From SIG565 sp045590755 (lineage in GTDB: Bacteria; Bacillota; Clostridia; Oscillospirales; Acutalibacteraceae), in the NCBI GenBank assembly GCA_045590755.1, contig JAZNRP010000012.1, positions 1 through 46,821 on the forward strand: a DNA stretch of 46,821 bases, in the 5' to 3' direction. Made by a program: the position numbers and the translations under genes. The notes under the pieces were generated by a model, which did not search any database, was not told the DNA's origin, and was given only the letters and a program-made list of their open reading frames with translations. Below are positions 1-9,025 of the stretch, piece by piece (within the stretch, counting starts at the first letter, position 1; each line of letters starts with the position of its first letter).

Positions 1-140
1 CAAAACCGTTGCCGATACCGTTTACTATTTCAATTACATACGGCCTGTTCGAAAACTTAAAAGAAAACCGCCAGTCCAATACAGAATTGAACTGGCAGCT
101 TAAATTGTTTTTTTGTGTCTACTAACTATTGACTATTTCA
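1..140 (+). mobile_element. Right end of an IS3-family insertion sequence
   Basis: This holds the last codons of an IS3-type transposase (2-103) and about 37 bp of non-coding DNA that probably contains the right terminal inverted repeat (around 112-140, ending GACTATTTCA). The element continues leftward outside the window, so its other end, its target duplication and its completeness cannot be judged. The boundary near 140 is an estimate, because only one end is visible. Confidence 0.55.
2..103 (+). CDS. IS3-family transposase (OrfB), C-terminal fragment
   Basis: Only the last 33 residues are present; the reading frame enters from the left edge and stops at TAA 101-103. The peptide contains YFNYIRPVRKLK followed by PPVQYR. 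This matches the usual end of IS3/IS150-type integrase-core transposases, with the pattern YYNxxRPxxxLKxxxPVxYR after the last catalytic Glu. The catalytic DDE residues are outside the window. The C-terminus looks intact, so the copy may be a full element rather than a remnant. Confidence 0.65.
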   Translation, partial: KTVADTVYYFNYIRPVRKLKRKPPVQYRIELAA

Positions 141-168
141 AAAGCAAAACGCTTTCAAGGCTTTTATT

Positions 169-1353
169 TTATCCCACAAGTAAGGCGCCGAGCGCAAAGT
201 AGCCGGGACCCACATATTCAATTCTTACTGTGTGTGTGCCATTGTTTAGATTTGTTGCTATAACACGCTCTCTGCACGCGGGTGTTTCGCTGAATTTAAA
301 CATCTTTTCTTCCCCGCCGTCTATTGTCACCTTTATTTCAGCATTGTTTTTAGAATTATAAAGCAGTCCTATAACGCTTCCTTCAAATTCAAATGTCATA
401 ACGCCGCCCGACTTTCTTGCGGCAAGTTCAGATTTATTACTTGCTGACATCTTTGCTTTTTCTCTGTAATACCAGTTCTCATCATAAGTAAACTCATCTG
501 CTTCCACCATTCTGAAAAGTACGGGCGTGTTGGTAGTAGCAGGTGTATCGCTTATTTTGTGCGGTGCGGCACTCTTGCCTTTCCCCTTTTCAATTTCTGC
601 TTTTATTACCTTTATTACTTCTTCGGCATACGCCTTATAGCCGTTATCGTTGGGATGTATTGAGTCACCGAAATAGTAATCCCAACCGTTGCCCGTTTCT
701 TTCATTTGACCAACAACTGCTTTTCCTGCATCAACACACGGAATACCATAATACTGTGCTACTGTGCGGTGGCCCTTTATGTTGGCATATTCTGTGTCCT
801 TCTGCGACTGCTCAGTAATAAACACTATCACGATATCGGCTGACGGGTTACTTTTATGAATTTTCCGTACCATAGCATCAACAAAGGCAGCGCTTTGCAT
901 TTCGGTATAGCCTAAATCTCTATCGTTTCCCGCAAATTCTATAAATACTAAATCGGGATTTTTTGACAGTACATCATTTTGGAGTCGCGCCAGACCCAGC
1001 ATAGATGTCGTACCGCCGATACCCGCATTTGTTTCGGTGACGACAGCATCGGGGTAGTTTTCTCTGAACCAGTTTGTAGTAATCGTTCTCCACGGATTAG
1101 TTCCGCCGTAGCCGTTGGTTACCGAGCCTCCTATATAGGCTATATGCAGACGCTTTTCTTCTGTAAGCTTTGTATGGGTGTTTGCAAGTGTTCTCTCTTC
1201 CCCAACACCCGTATTGTATTTTACTTCCACGGTTTCGAGTGATTGTGTCGGTGCCATAGAGCCTTCATCCCCCTTACTCACTTCCGTGCCCTTGCAGGCG
1301 GCGGCAGAAAAAATCATTATAATGACAAGAAAAATTAATAACAGTTTTTTCAT
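169..1353 (-). CDS. SGNH/GDSL-type esterase lipoprotein
   Basis: Predicted surface-anchored hydrolase of 394 aa. It starts with a lipoprotein signal (hydrophobic 4-15, SAAAC with acceptor Cys20), then a low-complexity linker. An SGNH domain follows: block I IAYIGGSVTNG with nucleophile Ser77, a Gly block GIGGTTS, block III EFAGND, and block V DSIHPNDNGY near 230 carrying the catalytic Asp/His. The last ~110 residues form a separate beta-rich domain, perhaps carbohydrate-binding. Family members deacetylate or de-esterify glycans; the substrate here is unknown. The start ATG has AGGAG 8 bp upstream. The gene diverges from the TIM-barrel gene and ends beside the IS end. Confidence 0.8.
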   Translation of the reverse strand: MKKLLLIFLVIIMIFSAAACKGTEVSKGDEGSMAPTQSLETVEVKYNTGVGEERTLANTHTKLTEEKRLHIAYIGGSVTNGYGGTNPWRTITTNWFRENYPDAVVTETNAGIGGTTSMLGLARLQNDVLSKNPDLVFIEFAGNDRDLGYTEMQSAAFVDAMVRKIHKSNPSADIVIVFITEQSQKDTEYANIKGHRTVAQYYGIPCVDAGKAVVGQMKETGNGWDYYFGDSIHPNDNGYKAYAEEVIKVIKAEIEKGKGKSAAPHKISDTPATTNTPVLFRMVEADEFTYDENWYYREKAKMSASNKSELAARKSGGVMTFEFEGSVIGLLYNSKNNAEIKVTIDGGEEKMFKFSETPACRERVIATNLNNGTHTVRIEYVGPGYFALGALLVG

Positions 1354-1406
1354 ATTTTTAGCTCCTTTGTTATAATACTAACACTTATTGCAGGGGTTTT
1401 CAAGTA

Positions 1407-1435
1407 TTGCTTTTTCGGGCTATGTATTGTATAAT
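1407..1435 (+). promoter_or_regulatory. Sigma-A promoter for the TIM-barrel isomerase
   Basis: TTGCTT (1407-1412), a 17-bp spacer and TATAAT (1430-1435), 24 bp before the ATG at 1459. AGGAG at 1446-1450 is the ribosome binding site. Confidence 0.65.
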
Positions 1436-1458
1436 CAACCTTGTTAGGAGATGTATAT

Positions 1459-2349
1459 ATGTTAATTTCTTCATGCACAAGACCTGTGATGAATTATAAG
1501 AGTCATTTTGACTGTATCAGCGTTTTTGCGGACGCGGGTTTTGACTGTATTGACCTTAGTCTTTTTGATATGGAAAAAGGTAATGATAGCGTTTTTTTTA
1601 AGGACGGCTGGTTGGATTACGCCAAGAGTCTTAAAGCAGAAGCACATCGACTTGGCGTTTTTTACAATCAGGCGCACGCGCCCTACAAAATGGATATGAA
1701 AAAATATCTACAGGACGAAAACGCGCGACAAGATATTTCTTTAAGGCTGACAAGGGCAATTGAAGTTGCCGCCGCAGTTGGCGCCGAGCTTATCGTTGTG
1801 CATCCCATACACTTTTGGGAGCATAGCACCTTCCCACTTGATAAGGGCTTCGAGATAAACAAAGAATTTTATTTGGAATTGGCAAAGACAGCCAAAAAAT
1901 GCGGAATTAAAATTGCTATTGAAAATATGTGGGAGAGAGATAGAAAAACGGGCAAAATAACATACAGTGTTTGCTCGGACGCCCACGAATTAGCCTACTA
2001 TATTGATGAATTAAACAAGTATGAAGACTGCTTTGTTGCCTGTCTTGATATAGGTCACTGTGTATTGGTGGGGCAAAATGTTAAAGATGCCATTTCTATT
2101 TTAGGCGACCGACTAAAAGCGTTGCACATACACGATAATGAATTCAAAAGGGACAGACACACCCTGCCGACGCTTGGCAAAATAGATTATACCGCCGTTA
2201 TGAACGCCCTAAAGGAAAATAATTACAGTGGTGTATTCACGCTTGAAAGCCACGGGTTTATATCAAGCTTCGAGCCTTCGTTCCATAACGAAGCATTGGC
2301 GTTTTCAGTCAAATTGGCGCGGCATCTTACAAAAAGTGTAGATCTGTAA
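1459..2349 (+). CDS. Sugar phosphate isomerase/epimerase (xylose isomerase-like TIM barrel)
   Basis: A 296-residue AP_endonuc_2-type TIM barrel. Candidate metal ligands lie on successive strands: VVHPIHFW, IAIENMWE, LDIGHC, HIHDNEF and FTLESHG, the Glu/Asp/His set used by divalent-metal sugar isomerases and epimerases. It probably acts on a cytoplasmic sugar or polyol, but the substrate cannot be read from the sequence. I chose ATG 1459 because AGGAG sits 8 bp upstream; an in-frame TTG at 1441 has no such site. It is monocistronic, with its own promoter and terminator. Confidence 0.8.
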   Translation: MLISSCTRPVMNYKSHFDCISVFADAGFDCIDLSLFDMEKGNDSVFFKDGWLDYAKSLKAEAHRLGVFYNQAHAPYKMDMKKYLQDENARQDISLRLTRAIEVAAAVGAELIVVHPIHFWEHSTFPLDKGFEINKEFYLELAKTAKKCGIKIAIENMWERDRKTGKITYSVCSDAHELAYYIDELNKYEDCFVACLDIGHCVLVGQNVKDAISILGDRLKALHIHDNEFKRDRHTLPTLGKIDYTAVMNALKENNYSGVFTLESHGFISSFEPSFHNEALAFSVKLARHLTKSVDL

Positions 2350-2355
2350 AAAAGG

Positions 2356-2391
2356 AAAGCTGTGTAGGAAACTACACAGCTTTCTTTTTTT
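2356..2391. terminator. Bidirectional intrinsic terminator
   Basis: A perfect 12-bp stem (2356-2367 with 2372-2383) with a GAAA loop. A T-run follows on the plus strand and the mirrored A-run serves the minus strand. It separates the converging isomerase and ABC transporter transcripts. Confidence 0.85.
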
Positions 2392-3148
2392 AGAATGTTT
2401 CAAGCGATTTATTTAAAAACGCCTTGGTTTTTTCACTTTGCGGATTATCAAAAACCTGCTCGGGCGTACCCATTTCCTCAATAACGCCATCTGCCATAAA
2501 TATTATTTTATCGGCAACATTGCGGGCAAATTCCATTTCGTGTGTTACAACTATCATTGTACTCTCCCCGCTTTTAAGCCCCTTTATAACACGCAGTACT
2601 TCGCCGGTAAGCTCAGGGTCAAGCGCACTTGTAGGCTCATCAAAGCAGAGTATGTCGGGTGACATAGCCAAAGCCCTTGCGATTGCCACACGCTGTTGTT
2701 GGCCACCTGATAATTCGCACGGGTAATAATTAGCGCGGTCAGTAAGACCTACCCTTTCAATCAGACTGTCGGCAATTTTTCTTATTTCTTCATCGCTTCC
2801 CTTGCCCAATAATTTCGGCGCCAAGGTTATATTTTCCATTACACTATACTGTGGAAAAAGATTGAAGTTTTGGAACACAAGACCAAAATGCAGTCTGTTT
2901 TGCCTTATTTCTTCATCGCTTTTATGTATATTGCTTTCACTGTCAAAAAGCACCTTGCCATCAACCGAAATTGAACCCTTATCAGGTGTTTCTAAAAAGT
3001 TAAGACAACGAAGAAGCGTTGTTTTTCCCGAACCCGAAGAGCCGATAATCGCCAACACTTCACCCTTTTCCAAAGTGAAATCAATGCCCTTTAAAACCTC
3101 GGTTTTGCCGAATTTTTTCTTTATATCTCTAACTTCAAGTAACGCCAT
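2390..3148 (-). CDS. Polar amino acid ABC transporter ATP-binding protein
   Basis: GlnQ/HisP-class ATPase of 252 aa that powers amino acid uptake at the inner face of the membrane. Visible motifs are Walker A GSSGSGKTT, Q-loop VFQNFNLFP, signature LSGGQQQR, Walker B ILCFDEPTSALDP and the H-loop VTHEME. Full length for the family. It is the last gene of the SBP-permease-ATPase operon, 3 bp after the permease; AGGAG lies 7 bp before the ATG. Confidence 0.93.
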   Translation of the reverse strand: MALLEVRDIKKKFGKTEVLKGIDFTLEKGEVLAIIGSSGSGKTTLLRCLNFLETPDKGSISVDGKVLFDSESNIHKSDEEIRQNRLHFGLVFQNFNLFPQYSVMENITLAPKLLGKGSDEEIRKIADSLIERVGLTDRANYYPCELSGGQQQRVAIARALAMSPDILCFDEPTSALDPELTGEVLRVIKGLKSGESTMIVVTHEMEFARNVADKIIFMADGVIEEMGTPEQVFDNPQSEKTKAFLNKSLETF

Positions 3149-3151
3149 ACG

Positions 3152-3847
3152 CTAACTCCTAAAATAATCAAGCCGTTTTTCTGCTTTGCCCAATAAAATA
3201 GTAAGCAAACCGACAAATAACAGATAGAAAACGCCCGTATAGAAAAGTGGCCATATAAGTGCCTTTTCTGCTGCAAGAATATTGGCTTTATAAATAATCT
3301 CACCAACCATTATGCAGTTGGCAAGTGCCGTGTCCTTAATAAGTGTAATAATTTCGTTGGACATCGGGGGCAAAATGCGTTTTATAACCTGTTTAAGTAC
3401 AATTTTTTTAAAAACCTGTGACTTTGTAAGGCCAAGCACATACCCCGCCTCGTACTGTCCTTTGGAAATGCTCTCTATACCGCCGCGATATATTTCCGAA
3501 AAATAACAGGCGTAATTTAATATAAAAGCAATCATAACCGCAAAAACTCGTCCGGCAAAAGATAGCTCTCTGCCGGTAGTAAAAGCTAAGTCGAGATTTT
3601 TCCATATTTCCAAACCAAAAACAAGGGATGGAACATAATAGATTATAAATATTTGGAGCATCAAAGGAATTCCCCTGACAATCCAAACGAAAATGCGAGA
3701 TGCTATTCTCAGTGGTTTGAAACGGCTCATTGAGCAAAAGGCTATAGGCAAACCGAGCGGTGCGCCGCAAAGCAGCGTCACCGCAAAGATAAGTAAAGAT
3801 ATTTTAAAGCCGTCAAACAAGAATGAAGTAACTTCCAGGAATGTCAT
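3152..3847 (-). CDS. Amino acid ABC transporter permease (HisM/GlnP type)
   Basis: A 231-aa membrane subunit with about five hydrophobic segments. It carries the HEQRAAL-type family signature in the central loop (VRGIPLMLQIFIIYY, then FSEIYRGGIESISKGQYEAG, where EAG is the ATPase coupling motif). Only one permease gene is present, so the channel is probably a homodimer. It lies 28 bp downstream of the binding-protein gene and 3 bp before the ATPase gene. Confidence 0.92.
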   Translation of the reverse strand: MTFLEVTSFLFDGFKISLLIFAVTLLCGAPLGLPIAFCSMSRFKPLRIASRIFVWIVRGIPLMLQIFIIYYVPSLVFGLEIWKNLDLAFTTGRELSFAGRVFAVMIAFILNYACYFSEIYRGGIESISKGQYEAGYVLGLTKSQVFKKIVLKQVIKRILPPMSNEIITLIKDTALANCIMVGEIIYKANILAAEKALIWPLFYTGVFYLLFVGLLTILLGKAEKRLDYFRS

Positions 3848-3875
3848 ATCTTTTCTCCAAAGGCTTTAATGTATG

Positions 3876-4661
3876 TTATTTCTGGTTAGAAAAATCAGTG
3901 ATAATAGAATTTGCTACCTTAGGATATTTTTCTCCTAATTTTGCAATTGTATTATCTTTTGCAAGAGCCTCTAACTGTTCATTTACTTTAGCAGTAAGTT
4001 CACTGCCTTTTTTGAAGCCAATTGCATAATATTCAACTTCACTTGTAAGGGCTTCAACTATTTTAAGGTTTGCATAGTCACCCTTGCCGCAATAGCTCTC
4101 AGCAAGCTGTGCATCAACTACTGCAAAATCAGCTGTGCCCGATTTAACTGCAAAGAGACAGTCGGTCTGTTTTGTTGAACCCTTAAATACGATGCCTTCA
4201 AAGCCCTTTGCATAGCCTTCGCCTGCAGAGCCTATCTCAGCATCACCAATTTTTCCGTTTAAATCGGCTGCAGTAGCAATTGCAGAATCGGTCTTAACTA
4301 CAACAACCTGACGGTTTTCCATATAGTTGTAAGAAAAGTCAACCTTGTCTGCGCGTGCGATTCCGTCATCATCCGCTGTGTTGCAGGTAAAACCATTCCA
4401 AATGCAATCAATAGCGCCTGAATCAAGCTCGGTATATTTGTTTTTCCATTCAATTTCTTTGAAAACCACCTTGTAACCGAGATTGCCGAAAACTGTTTCT
4501 GCAAGTTCGGTATCAAAGCCAATAAGCTTTCCGTTTTCGTCCATATAGTTCATGGGCTCATAAATAGTATAGCCTACCACTATGGTCTTCTGTGTGCCGC
4601 AGCCTGCGAACATTGTCATAACCATAAGGGCTGCTAAAATAATTGCTAATAATTTTTTCAT
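3876..4661 (-). CDS. Amino acid ABC transporter substrate-binding lipoprotein
   Basis: Family 3 extracellular solute-binding protein, about 261 aa. The lipoprotein signal ends FAGC. The mature part begins with TIVVGYTIYEPMNYMDENGKL and has FDTELAE, typical of polar amino acid receptors. ATG 4661 is preferred because AGGTG lies 9 bp upstream; the upstream in-frame GTG at 4673 overlaps that site. First gene of the transporter operon under its own strong promoter. The ligand is not identifiable, though cystine/glutamine-type receptors look most similar. Confidence 0.88.
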   Translation of the reverse strand: MKKLLAIILAALMVMTMFAGCGTQKTIVVGYTIYEPMNYMDENGKLIGFDTELAETVFGNLGYKVVFKEIEWKNKYTELDSGAIDCIWNGFTCNTADDDGIARADKVDFSYNYMENRQVVVVKTDSAIATAADLNGKIGDAEIGSAGEGYAKGFEGIVFKGSTKQTDCLFAVKSGTADFAVVDAQLAESYCGKGDYANLKIVEALTSEVEYYAIGFKKGSELTAKVNEQLEALAKDNTIAKLGEKYPKVANSIITDFSNQK

Positions 4662-4704
4662 TTTTCTCTTCACCTTTCAGTTGTAATTTTTTTGGTATGC
4701 TCCT

Positions 4705-4733
4705 ATTATACTTTATCATACTAAAGTTGTAAA
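4705..4733 (-). promoter_or_regulatory. Sigma-A promoter of the amino acid ABC operon
   Basis: On the minus strand: TTTACA (4733-4728), 17 bp, TATAAT (4710-4705), about 44 bp before the ATG at 4661. Confidence 0.75.
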
Positions 4734-4773
4734 GTGTTTTTTGCGAAATTTTTTAACTTTGTTTATTATATAC

Positions 4774-4812
4774 AAAAAAAGCACCACTTTATCACACAAA
4801 AGCGATAAAGTG
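4774..4812 (-). terminator. Terminator of the exopolysaccharide/YlmD/SBP operon
   Basis: On the minus strand a 9-bp stem (CACTTTATC with GATAAAGTG, 4785-4793 with 4804-4812) is followed by GTGC and seven T residues. It lies 15 bp after the stop of the 4828 gene. Confidence 0.75.
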
Positions 4813-4827
4813 ATGTATCTGTTTTGT

Positions 4828-5592
4828 CTATTGATAGTATTTTTCCATAGAATATGTAACTTTTAGCGCTTCAAAATACTCTTGCTCTTTATATTCTTTA
4901 ATTTTTGCGTTGACATTATCACACAGCTTTTTATTCTTCTGTCCGAACACCACTGTATGCTCACATATATCATATATAATGCCAACAACATCTGTACTAT
5001 GCTCGGCATTATTCTGCATCAGCTTTTCCGCATACATATAATCAATCAACGCAACCTCTATATCGAAAATATCTAACATTTCAATTATTTCTTTATTTGT
5101 GGCGTGTTCTAATATGTTAACGGGATTTGTGTGTTCCTGTACCGTTCTCGCGTTTTTACTGTCGTTTAAAACGCCGACACGGTAATTTCCAAGGTCAGCA
5201 AAGGAATTTACTTCTATACCGTCTATTTTTTTATGAAGCACTACCTGTATTGCCGATACATAATCTTCACTGTGAAGAAACTCTCCTACCGAATTGTCGG
5301 TTCCTGACATATAGCAATCAATCTCGCCCTTTTCGAGCATTTGGACGCGTGTAGTTGCAGTGACTTCAACAAATTCGGGCACATAGTCCAGCTCTTTGAA
5401 CATTTTGTTGGCAAAATCAATATCAAAGCCTGTCCATTCGCCGTCCGAATCCTTATACGCCATAGGTGTATCCACCAACACGCCGACCTTTATTTTTTTA
5501 GGTCCTGCAAGCTTGACTATCAAAACAGCTGATGTTGCAACCAGTACTGCCGCTAACAGTATACAAAGTATAACCTTAACCTTATTCTTCAT
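4828..5592 (-). CDS. Membrane-anchored orphan solute-binding protein (SBP family 3)
   Basis: A 254-aa protein with one N-terminal hydrophobic segment (about 6-29) but no lipobox Cys, so it is probably tethered by an uncleaved anchor or secreted. The rest resembles amino-acid binding proteins (KIKVGVLVDTPMAYKDSDGE, FDIDFANKMF, YMSGTDNSVGE). It starts 4 bp after the ylmD stop, at the end of an operon with polysaccharide genes, and has no permease or ATPase of its own. It might share the ABC transporter at 2390-4661 or act as a sensor; neither is shown by the sequence. Confidence 0.75.
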   Translation of the reverse strand: MKNKVKVILCILLAAVLVATSAVLIVKLAGPKKIKVGVLVDTPMAYKDSDGEWTGFDIDFANKMFKELDYVPEFVEVTATTRVQMLEKGEIDCYMSGTDNSVGEFLHSEDYVSAIQVVLHKKIDGIEVNSFADLGNYRVGVLNDSKNARTVQEHTNPVNILEHATNKEIIEMLDIFDIEVALIDYMYAEKLMQNNAEHSTDVVGIIYDICEHTVVFGQKNKKLCDNVNAKIKEYKEQEYFEALKVTYSMEKYYQ

Positions 5593-5596
5593 TTTC

Positions 5597-6427
5597 TCAT
5601 TCCCTTATTTCAAGTATCAATCCATTCACTCCGCGTTTTCCGCCTGTCGCGCGATGAGAGTGAAAATCATCAGAACGGCAGTTTGTACAGATATCGGTAA
5701 TATCTATATTGCTGTCCTTAATGCCTGCATTTATTAAAATTTGTCGGTTGGCTTCCCATAAATCCAACATAAACCTGCCGTTTTTCTTTTTTTCAAAAAT
5801 ACTCTCTAAATCAAGATATTCGAGTGCTTCAAAGCTTTCATACACAGGCATATCAACTTCATAGCAGCATTTGCCAATTGATGGCGCAATGCCTACAATT
5901 ATATCTTCAGGGTCAGAGCCAAACTCCTTTTGCATTTTTCTAACCGTAACCCTGCCTATTTCCTTAACCGTTCCGCGCCAACCCGCATGTGCAGCGGCAA
6001 TAACGCGTTTTTTCGGGTCATAGAAAGCCAAAATACAACAGTCGGCACTGTGTGTTACAAGCGCTACACCCGGCACATTTGTTATAAGGCCGTCAACATC
6101 GTGATAGTCGTATTCGCGGAAAATTCCTGTGCCCTTGTTTTTTTCGGTAACGGTAACTACATTTGCCGTATGTGTTTGTTGACTTAATGTGAGATGCTCG
6201 TAACTTATATTAAGAGCAGCACAGACAATTCGGTAATTTTCTATTACCTTTTCTCTGTCGTCACCCACATTAAAGCTTAAATTCATTTTGCTAAAATACC
6301 CATCACTTACACCGCCGTGGCGGGTTGTAAACGCGTGGGTTATTTCGTTATATTTTTCAAATTTAGGAAATGTGATAAAACAAAGTGAACCTTGACGGTT
6401 CACTTTGAGTGAATTAGTTTTTAACAT
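5597..6427 (-). CDS. YlmD/YfiH (LACC1-family) purine nucleoside phosphorylase/oxidase
   Basis: A 276-aa protein of the former multicopper polyphenol oxidase family, now known to include purine nucleoside phosphorylase/adenosine deaminase activity with one zinc. The zinc-site pattern is complete: QQTHTAN (His86), HSADCC (Cys130) and HAGWRG (His147). The C-terminal DICTNCRSDDFHSHR motif is also typical. Its start overlaps the end of the dehydratase gene by 14 bp, indicating translational coupling. Why it sits in a polysaccharide operon is unclear. Confidence 0.88.
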   Translation of the reverse strand: MLKTNSLKVNRQGSLCFITFPKFEKYNEITHAFTTRHGGVSDGYFSKMNLSFNVGDDREKVIENYRIVCAALNISYEHLTLSQQTHTANVVTVTEKNKGTGIFREYDYHDVDGLITNVPGVALVTHSADCCILAFYDPKKRVIAAAHAGWRGTVKEIGRVTVRKMQKEFGSDPEDIIVGIAPSIGKCCYEVDMPVYESFEALEYLDLESIFEKKKNGRFMLDLWEANRQILINAGIKDSNIDITDICTNCRSDDFHSHRATGGKRGVNGLILEIRE

Positions 6428-8279
6428 TAGCCGTTTCCTTTTTGCCGTTTTGGAAGGTTGGAACTATTTCGTGTAAAAGCTCTATAGTAGTCTTTTTATC
6501 GTTATTTTTAGAAGATTTTCCTATTTGTTCAAGCTTTTGCTCAAAATCAGGAATATCAATTTCTATCTGTTTACCAATAAATATCTTTTTACTGTCAGTC
6601 GATTTAAGGCCTTCCTCCGACATAAGCAGTTCTTCAAAAAGCTTTTCGCCCGGACGCAGTCCTACAAATTTTATGGGCATTTCTGTGTATGGCTCATACC
6701 CGTAAAGACGAATAAGATTTTCGGCGAGTGTTGTGATTTTAACCGGCTCGCCCATATCTAATACGAATATTTCGCCGCCCTTTGCCAAATTACCACACTC
6801 AAGCACCAAGGATACTGCTTCAGGTATGGTCATAAAATATCTTATGATATCGGGGTGTGTAACTGTTACGGGGCCGCCCGCTTCAATCTGTTTTGAAAAC
6901 AGCGGAATAACCGAGCCATTTGAACCTAAAACATTACCGAAGCGTACCGCTACATACTCGGTATTATCTTTGGTCTGCGACATATACTGCATTACCATTT
7001 CACAGCAACGCTTTGATGCGCCCATTACATTGGTAGGATTAACCGCCTTGTCGGTTGATATAAGCACCATTTTATCGGCGCCGAATTCGTTTGCCAGCTT
7101 TGCAACATTATATGTACCAAAGACATTGTTTTTTACGGCTTCTTCAGGGTTATCTTCCATCAGCGGCACATGCTTATGCGCGGCAGCGTGGAAAATTATC
7201 TCCGGCCTATACTGTTTGAACAGTGCCTTCATTTTGTTATAATCCCTGACTGAAGCTATTTCGGTTGAAATGAGATTGCCATAGCCTGAACGAATAAGCT
7301 CCTGCTGTATTTCATAGGCATTGTTTTCATAAATGTCTACCATTATAAGCTTTTTGGGGCCAAAGCGGACTATCTGACGGCAAAGCTCACTGCCGATTGA
7401 ACCAACACCCGTAACCATTACATTTTTGTTATTAAGGAAGTCGGCAAGTCCTTGGTCGTTCATTTTTATAACATCACGGCCGAGCAGGTCTTCAACATTT
7501 ATGGATTTTACCTGCTGCAAAGCCTTCTTAGAGTGGTTAAACTCTAAAAGCGACGGCACTACCTTTATATTGCAGTTAGCCAGTGAACAGAGCTTGAGTA
7601 TTTGCGCCTTCTTTTCTTCAGGACAGGAAGGTATGGCAAAAATTATTTCTTCAACCCTGTACTTTGCACAAAGCTGCGGAATAAGTACGGTGGGACCGTA
7701 AACATGAACGGTGTCGATATTGGTTGATATCTTTTTGGGGTCATCATCAACAAAACCGACAACACGGTATTTATTATCTTTTGAACGCTTAATTTCACTA
7801 AGCACTGCACAGCCCGTTACACCTGCACCGATAATAAGCGTTGCAGGGTGCTTGCGGGATTCCAGATAGTGAAAAAAATTATTTACGAGCAGATGGTAAA
7901 GCATACGCTCAATAATAAGCGCAACAGCACCTATCATAATAGCCACCATCGTAATTTGAACATAAAGAATTTTGCCCCATAATGCAAATATAGCAAGATA
8001 CACCAGTTCTCCAACCACATAACCGCCGACACAGCGAATAAAGTCGGAAATATAACCAACCACATAGAAAGAACGGTAGGCACCAAATGCCATCATACCA
8101 ATAACACCCAATAATATGTACCCTGCAAGATAAAGCGGTAATTCAGGACGCATAATGTCGGTGCCGCTGCCCATAAAAATCCATAAAAAATACGCTAAAA
8201 CAGTGGAAACAAATAATACCGCTATATCAACTAAAACCAAGAGTAATCGCTTGTAGTCAAATTTTTTATTTGTTTTCAT
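6414..8279 (-). CDS. Membrane nucleotide-sugar 4,6-dehydratase (CapD/PglF-like)
   Basis: A 621-aa polysaccharide biosynthesis protein. Residues 1-135 contain about four membrane segments. A CoA-binding-like Rossmann fold starts near 148 (IIGAGVTGCAVL). The catalytic SDR domain starts with VTGVGSIGSEL (289-299, NAD binding). The active site STDKAVNP (408-415) has Met419xxxLys423 in place of Tyr-xxx-Lys, as is normal in this family. It probably converts a UDP-N-acetylhexosamine to the 4-keto-6-deoxy sugar for surface polysaccharide. Normal family length; third gene of the operon starting at 9749. Confidence 0.9.
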   Translation of the reverse strand: MKTNKKFDYKRLLLVLVDIAVLFVSTVLAYFLWIFMGSGTDIMRPELPLYLAGYILLGVIGMMAFGAYRSFYVVGYISDFIRCVGGYVVGELVYLAIFALWGKILYVQITMVAIMIGAVALIIERMLYHLLVNNFFHYLESRKHPATLIIGAGVTGCAVLSEIKRSKDNKYRVVGFVDDDPKKISTNIDTVHVYGPTVLIPQLCAKYRVEEIIFAIPSCPEEKKAQILKLCSLANCNIKVVPSLLEFNHSKKALQQVKSINVEDLLGRDVIKMNDQGLADFLNNKNVMVTGVGSIGSELCRQIVRFGPKKLIMVDIYENNAYEIQQELIRSGYGNLISTEIASVRDYNKMKALFKQYRPEIIFHAAAHKHVPLMEDNPEEAVKNNVFGTYNVAKLANEFGADKMVLISTDKAVNPTNVMGASKRCCEMVMQYMSQTKDNTEYVAVRFGNVLGSNGSVIPLFSKQIEAGGPVTVTHPDIIRYFMTIPEAVSLVLECGNLAKGGEIFVLDMGEPVKITTLAENLIRLYGYEPYTEMPIKFVGLRPGEKLFEELLMSEEGLKSTDSKKIFIGKQIEIDIPDFEQKLEQIGKSSKNNDKKTTIELLHEIVPTFQNGKKETANVKN

Positions 8280-8296
8280 TACCTAAATTTCCTAAC

Positions 8297-9025
8297 CTAA
8301 TCGTTGTTGCTGTTTGTCTGTGCGTCGGCGCCGTAGCTGTTATATTTATATTGTTTTCTATATTTATATTTGCCTTTTTCACCGTTTTTTGCGTCCGATG
8401 CGTTCATTACTACGCCCAAAATACGAACATTTGTGAACTCAACACTTGCAACAGCACTCTTGAAATCCTCGTGATAGGTAGAATGGTCCTTAATAACCAA
8501 TAAAACACCATCAGTATTAGGTGCTACAACAATAGCATCCGATACAATATTAATCGGCGGGGTGTCTACGATAATATAATCGTACCTTTCCCTTAATTTT
8601 TTCATAAGAATATCAAATTCTTCACTGGCGAGTAATTCGCCCGGATTTGGCGGTATGGGACCCGATGTCATAATATCAAAAAACGGGTTGATGTTGTTGA
8701 TGGCTTCGTCAACAGTGCAGAAATCCACTAAAACGCTTGAGAGTCCCTTAGAATTCTGAAGGTGAGCCTTTTTATGTACAATGGGTTTGCGAAGGTCGGC
8801 GTCAATCAGTAGGGTTTTGCTTCCAAGCTGAGAAAATGCACTTGCAACATTAATTGCCGTCGTCGACTTGCCTTCGCCCGGATTCGGACTTGAAACCGTT
8901 ATAACCTTTCCTTTATTCTGCGCTAAAAGGAATAAAAGGTTTGTTCTTATAGTATTATAGGCTTCAACCACTGCAAACGGTGTCTGAGCGGCCTTTGCTT
9001 CTGTTTTCTTATTATTTTTCGGCAT
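8297..9025 (-). CDS. CpsD/YwqD-type bacterial tyrosine kinase
   Basis: A 242-aa BY-kinase that pairs with the Wzz-like adaptor to control exopolysaccharide chain synthesis. Walker A is PNPGEGKSTT (48-57), Walker A' LLIDADLRKP (72-81) and Walker B YIIVDTPP (150-157). The tail has a tyrosine cluster (KYKYRKQYKYNSYG), the autophosphorylation site. The start is set at ATG 9025, 8 bp after AAGGAGG; an in-frame ATG 33 bp upstream lacks this. It overlaps the Wzz-like gene by 14 bp. Confidence 0.9.
   Translation of the reverse strand: MPKNNKKTEAKAAQTPFAVVEAYNTIRTNLLFLLAQNKGKVITVSSPNPGEGKSTTAINVASAFSQLGSKTLLIDADLRKPIVHKKAHLQNSKGLSSVLVDFCTVDEAINNINPFFDIMTSGPIPPNPGELLASEEFDILMKKLRERYDYIIVDTPPINIVSDAIVVAPNTDGVLLVIKDHSTYHEDFKSAVASVEFTNVRILGVVMNASDAKNGEKGKYKYRKQYKYNSYGADAQTNSNND

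Noticed and set aside
6733..7242. 169-aa open frame antisense to the CapD-like gene
   Set aside because: It lies wholly opposite a well-supported coding gene, has no ribosome binding site and no recognisable family. Other long antisense frames in the window were rejected for the same reason.
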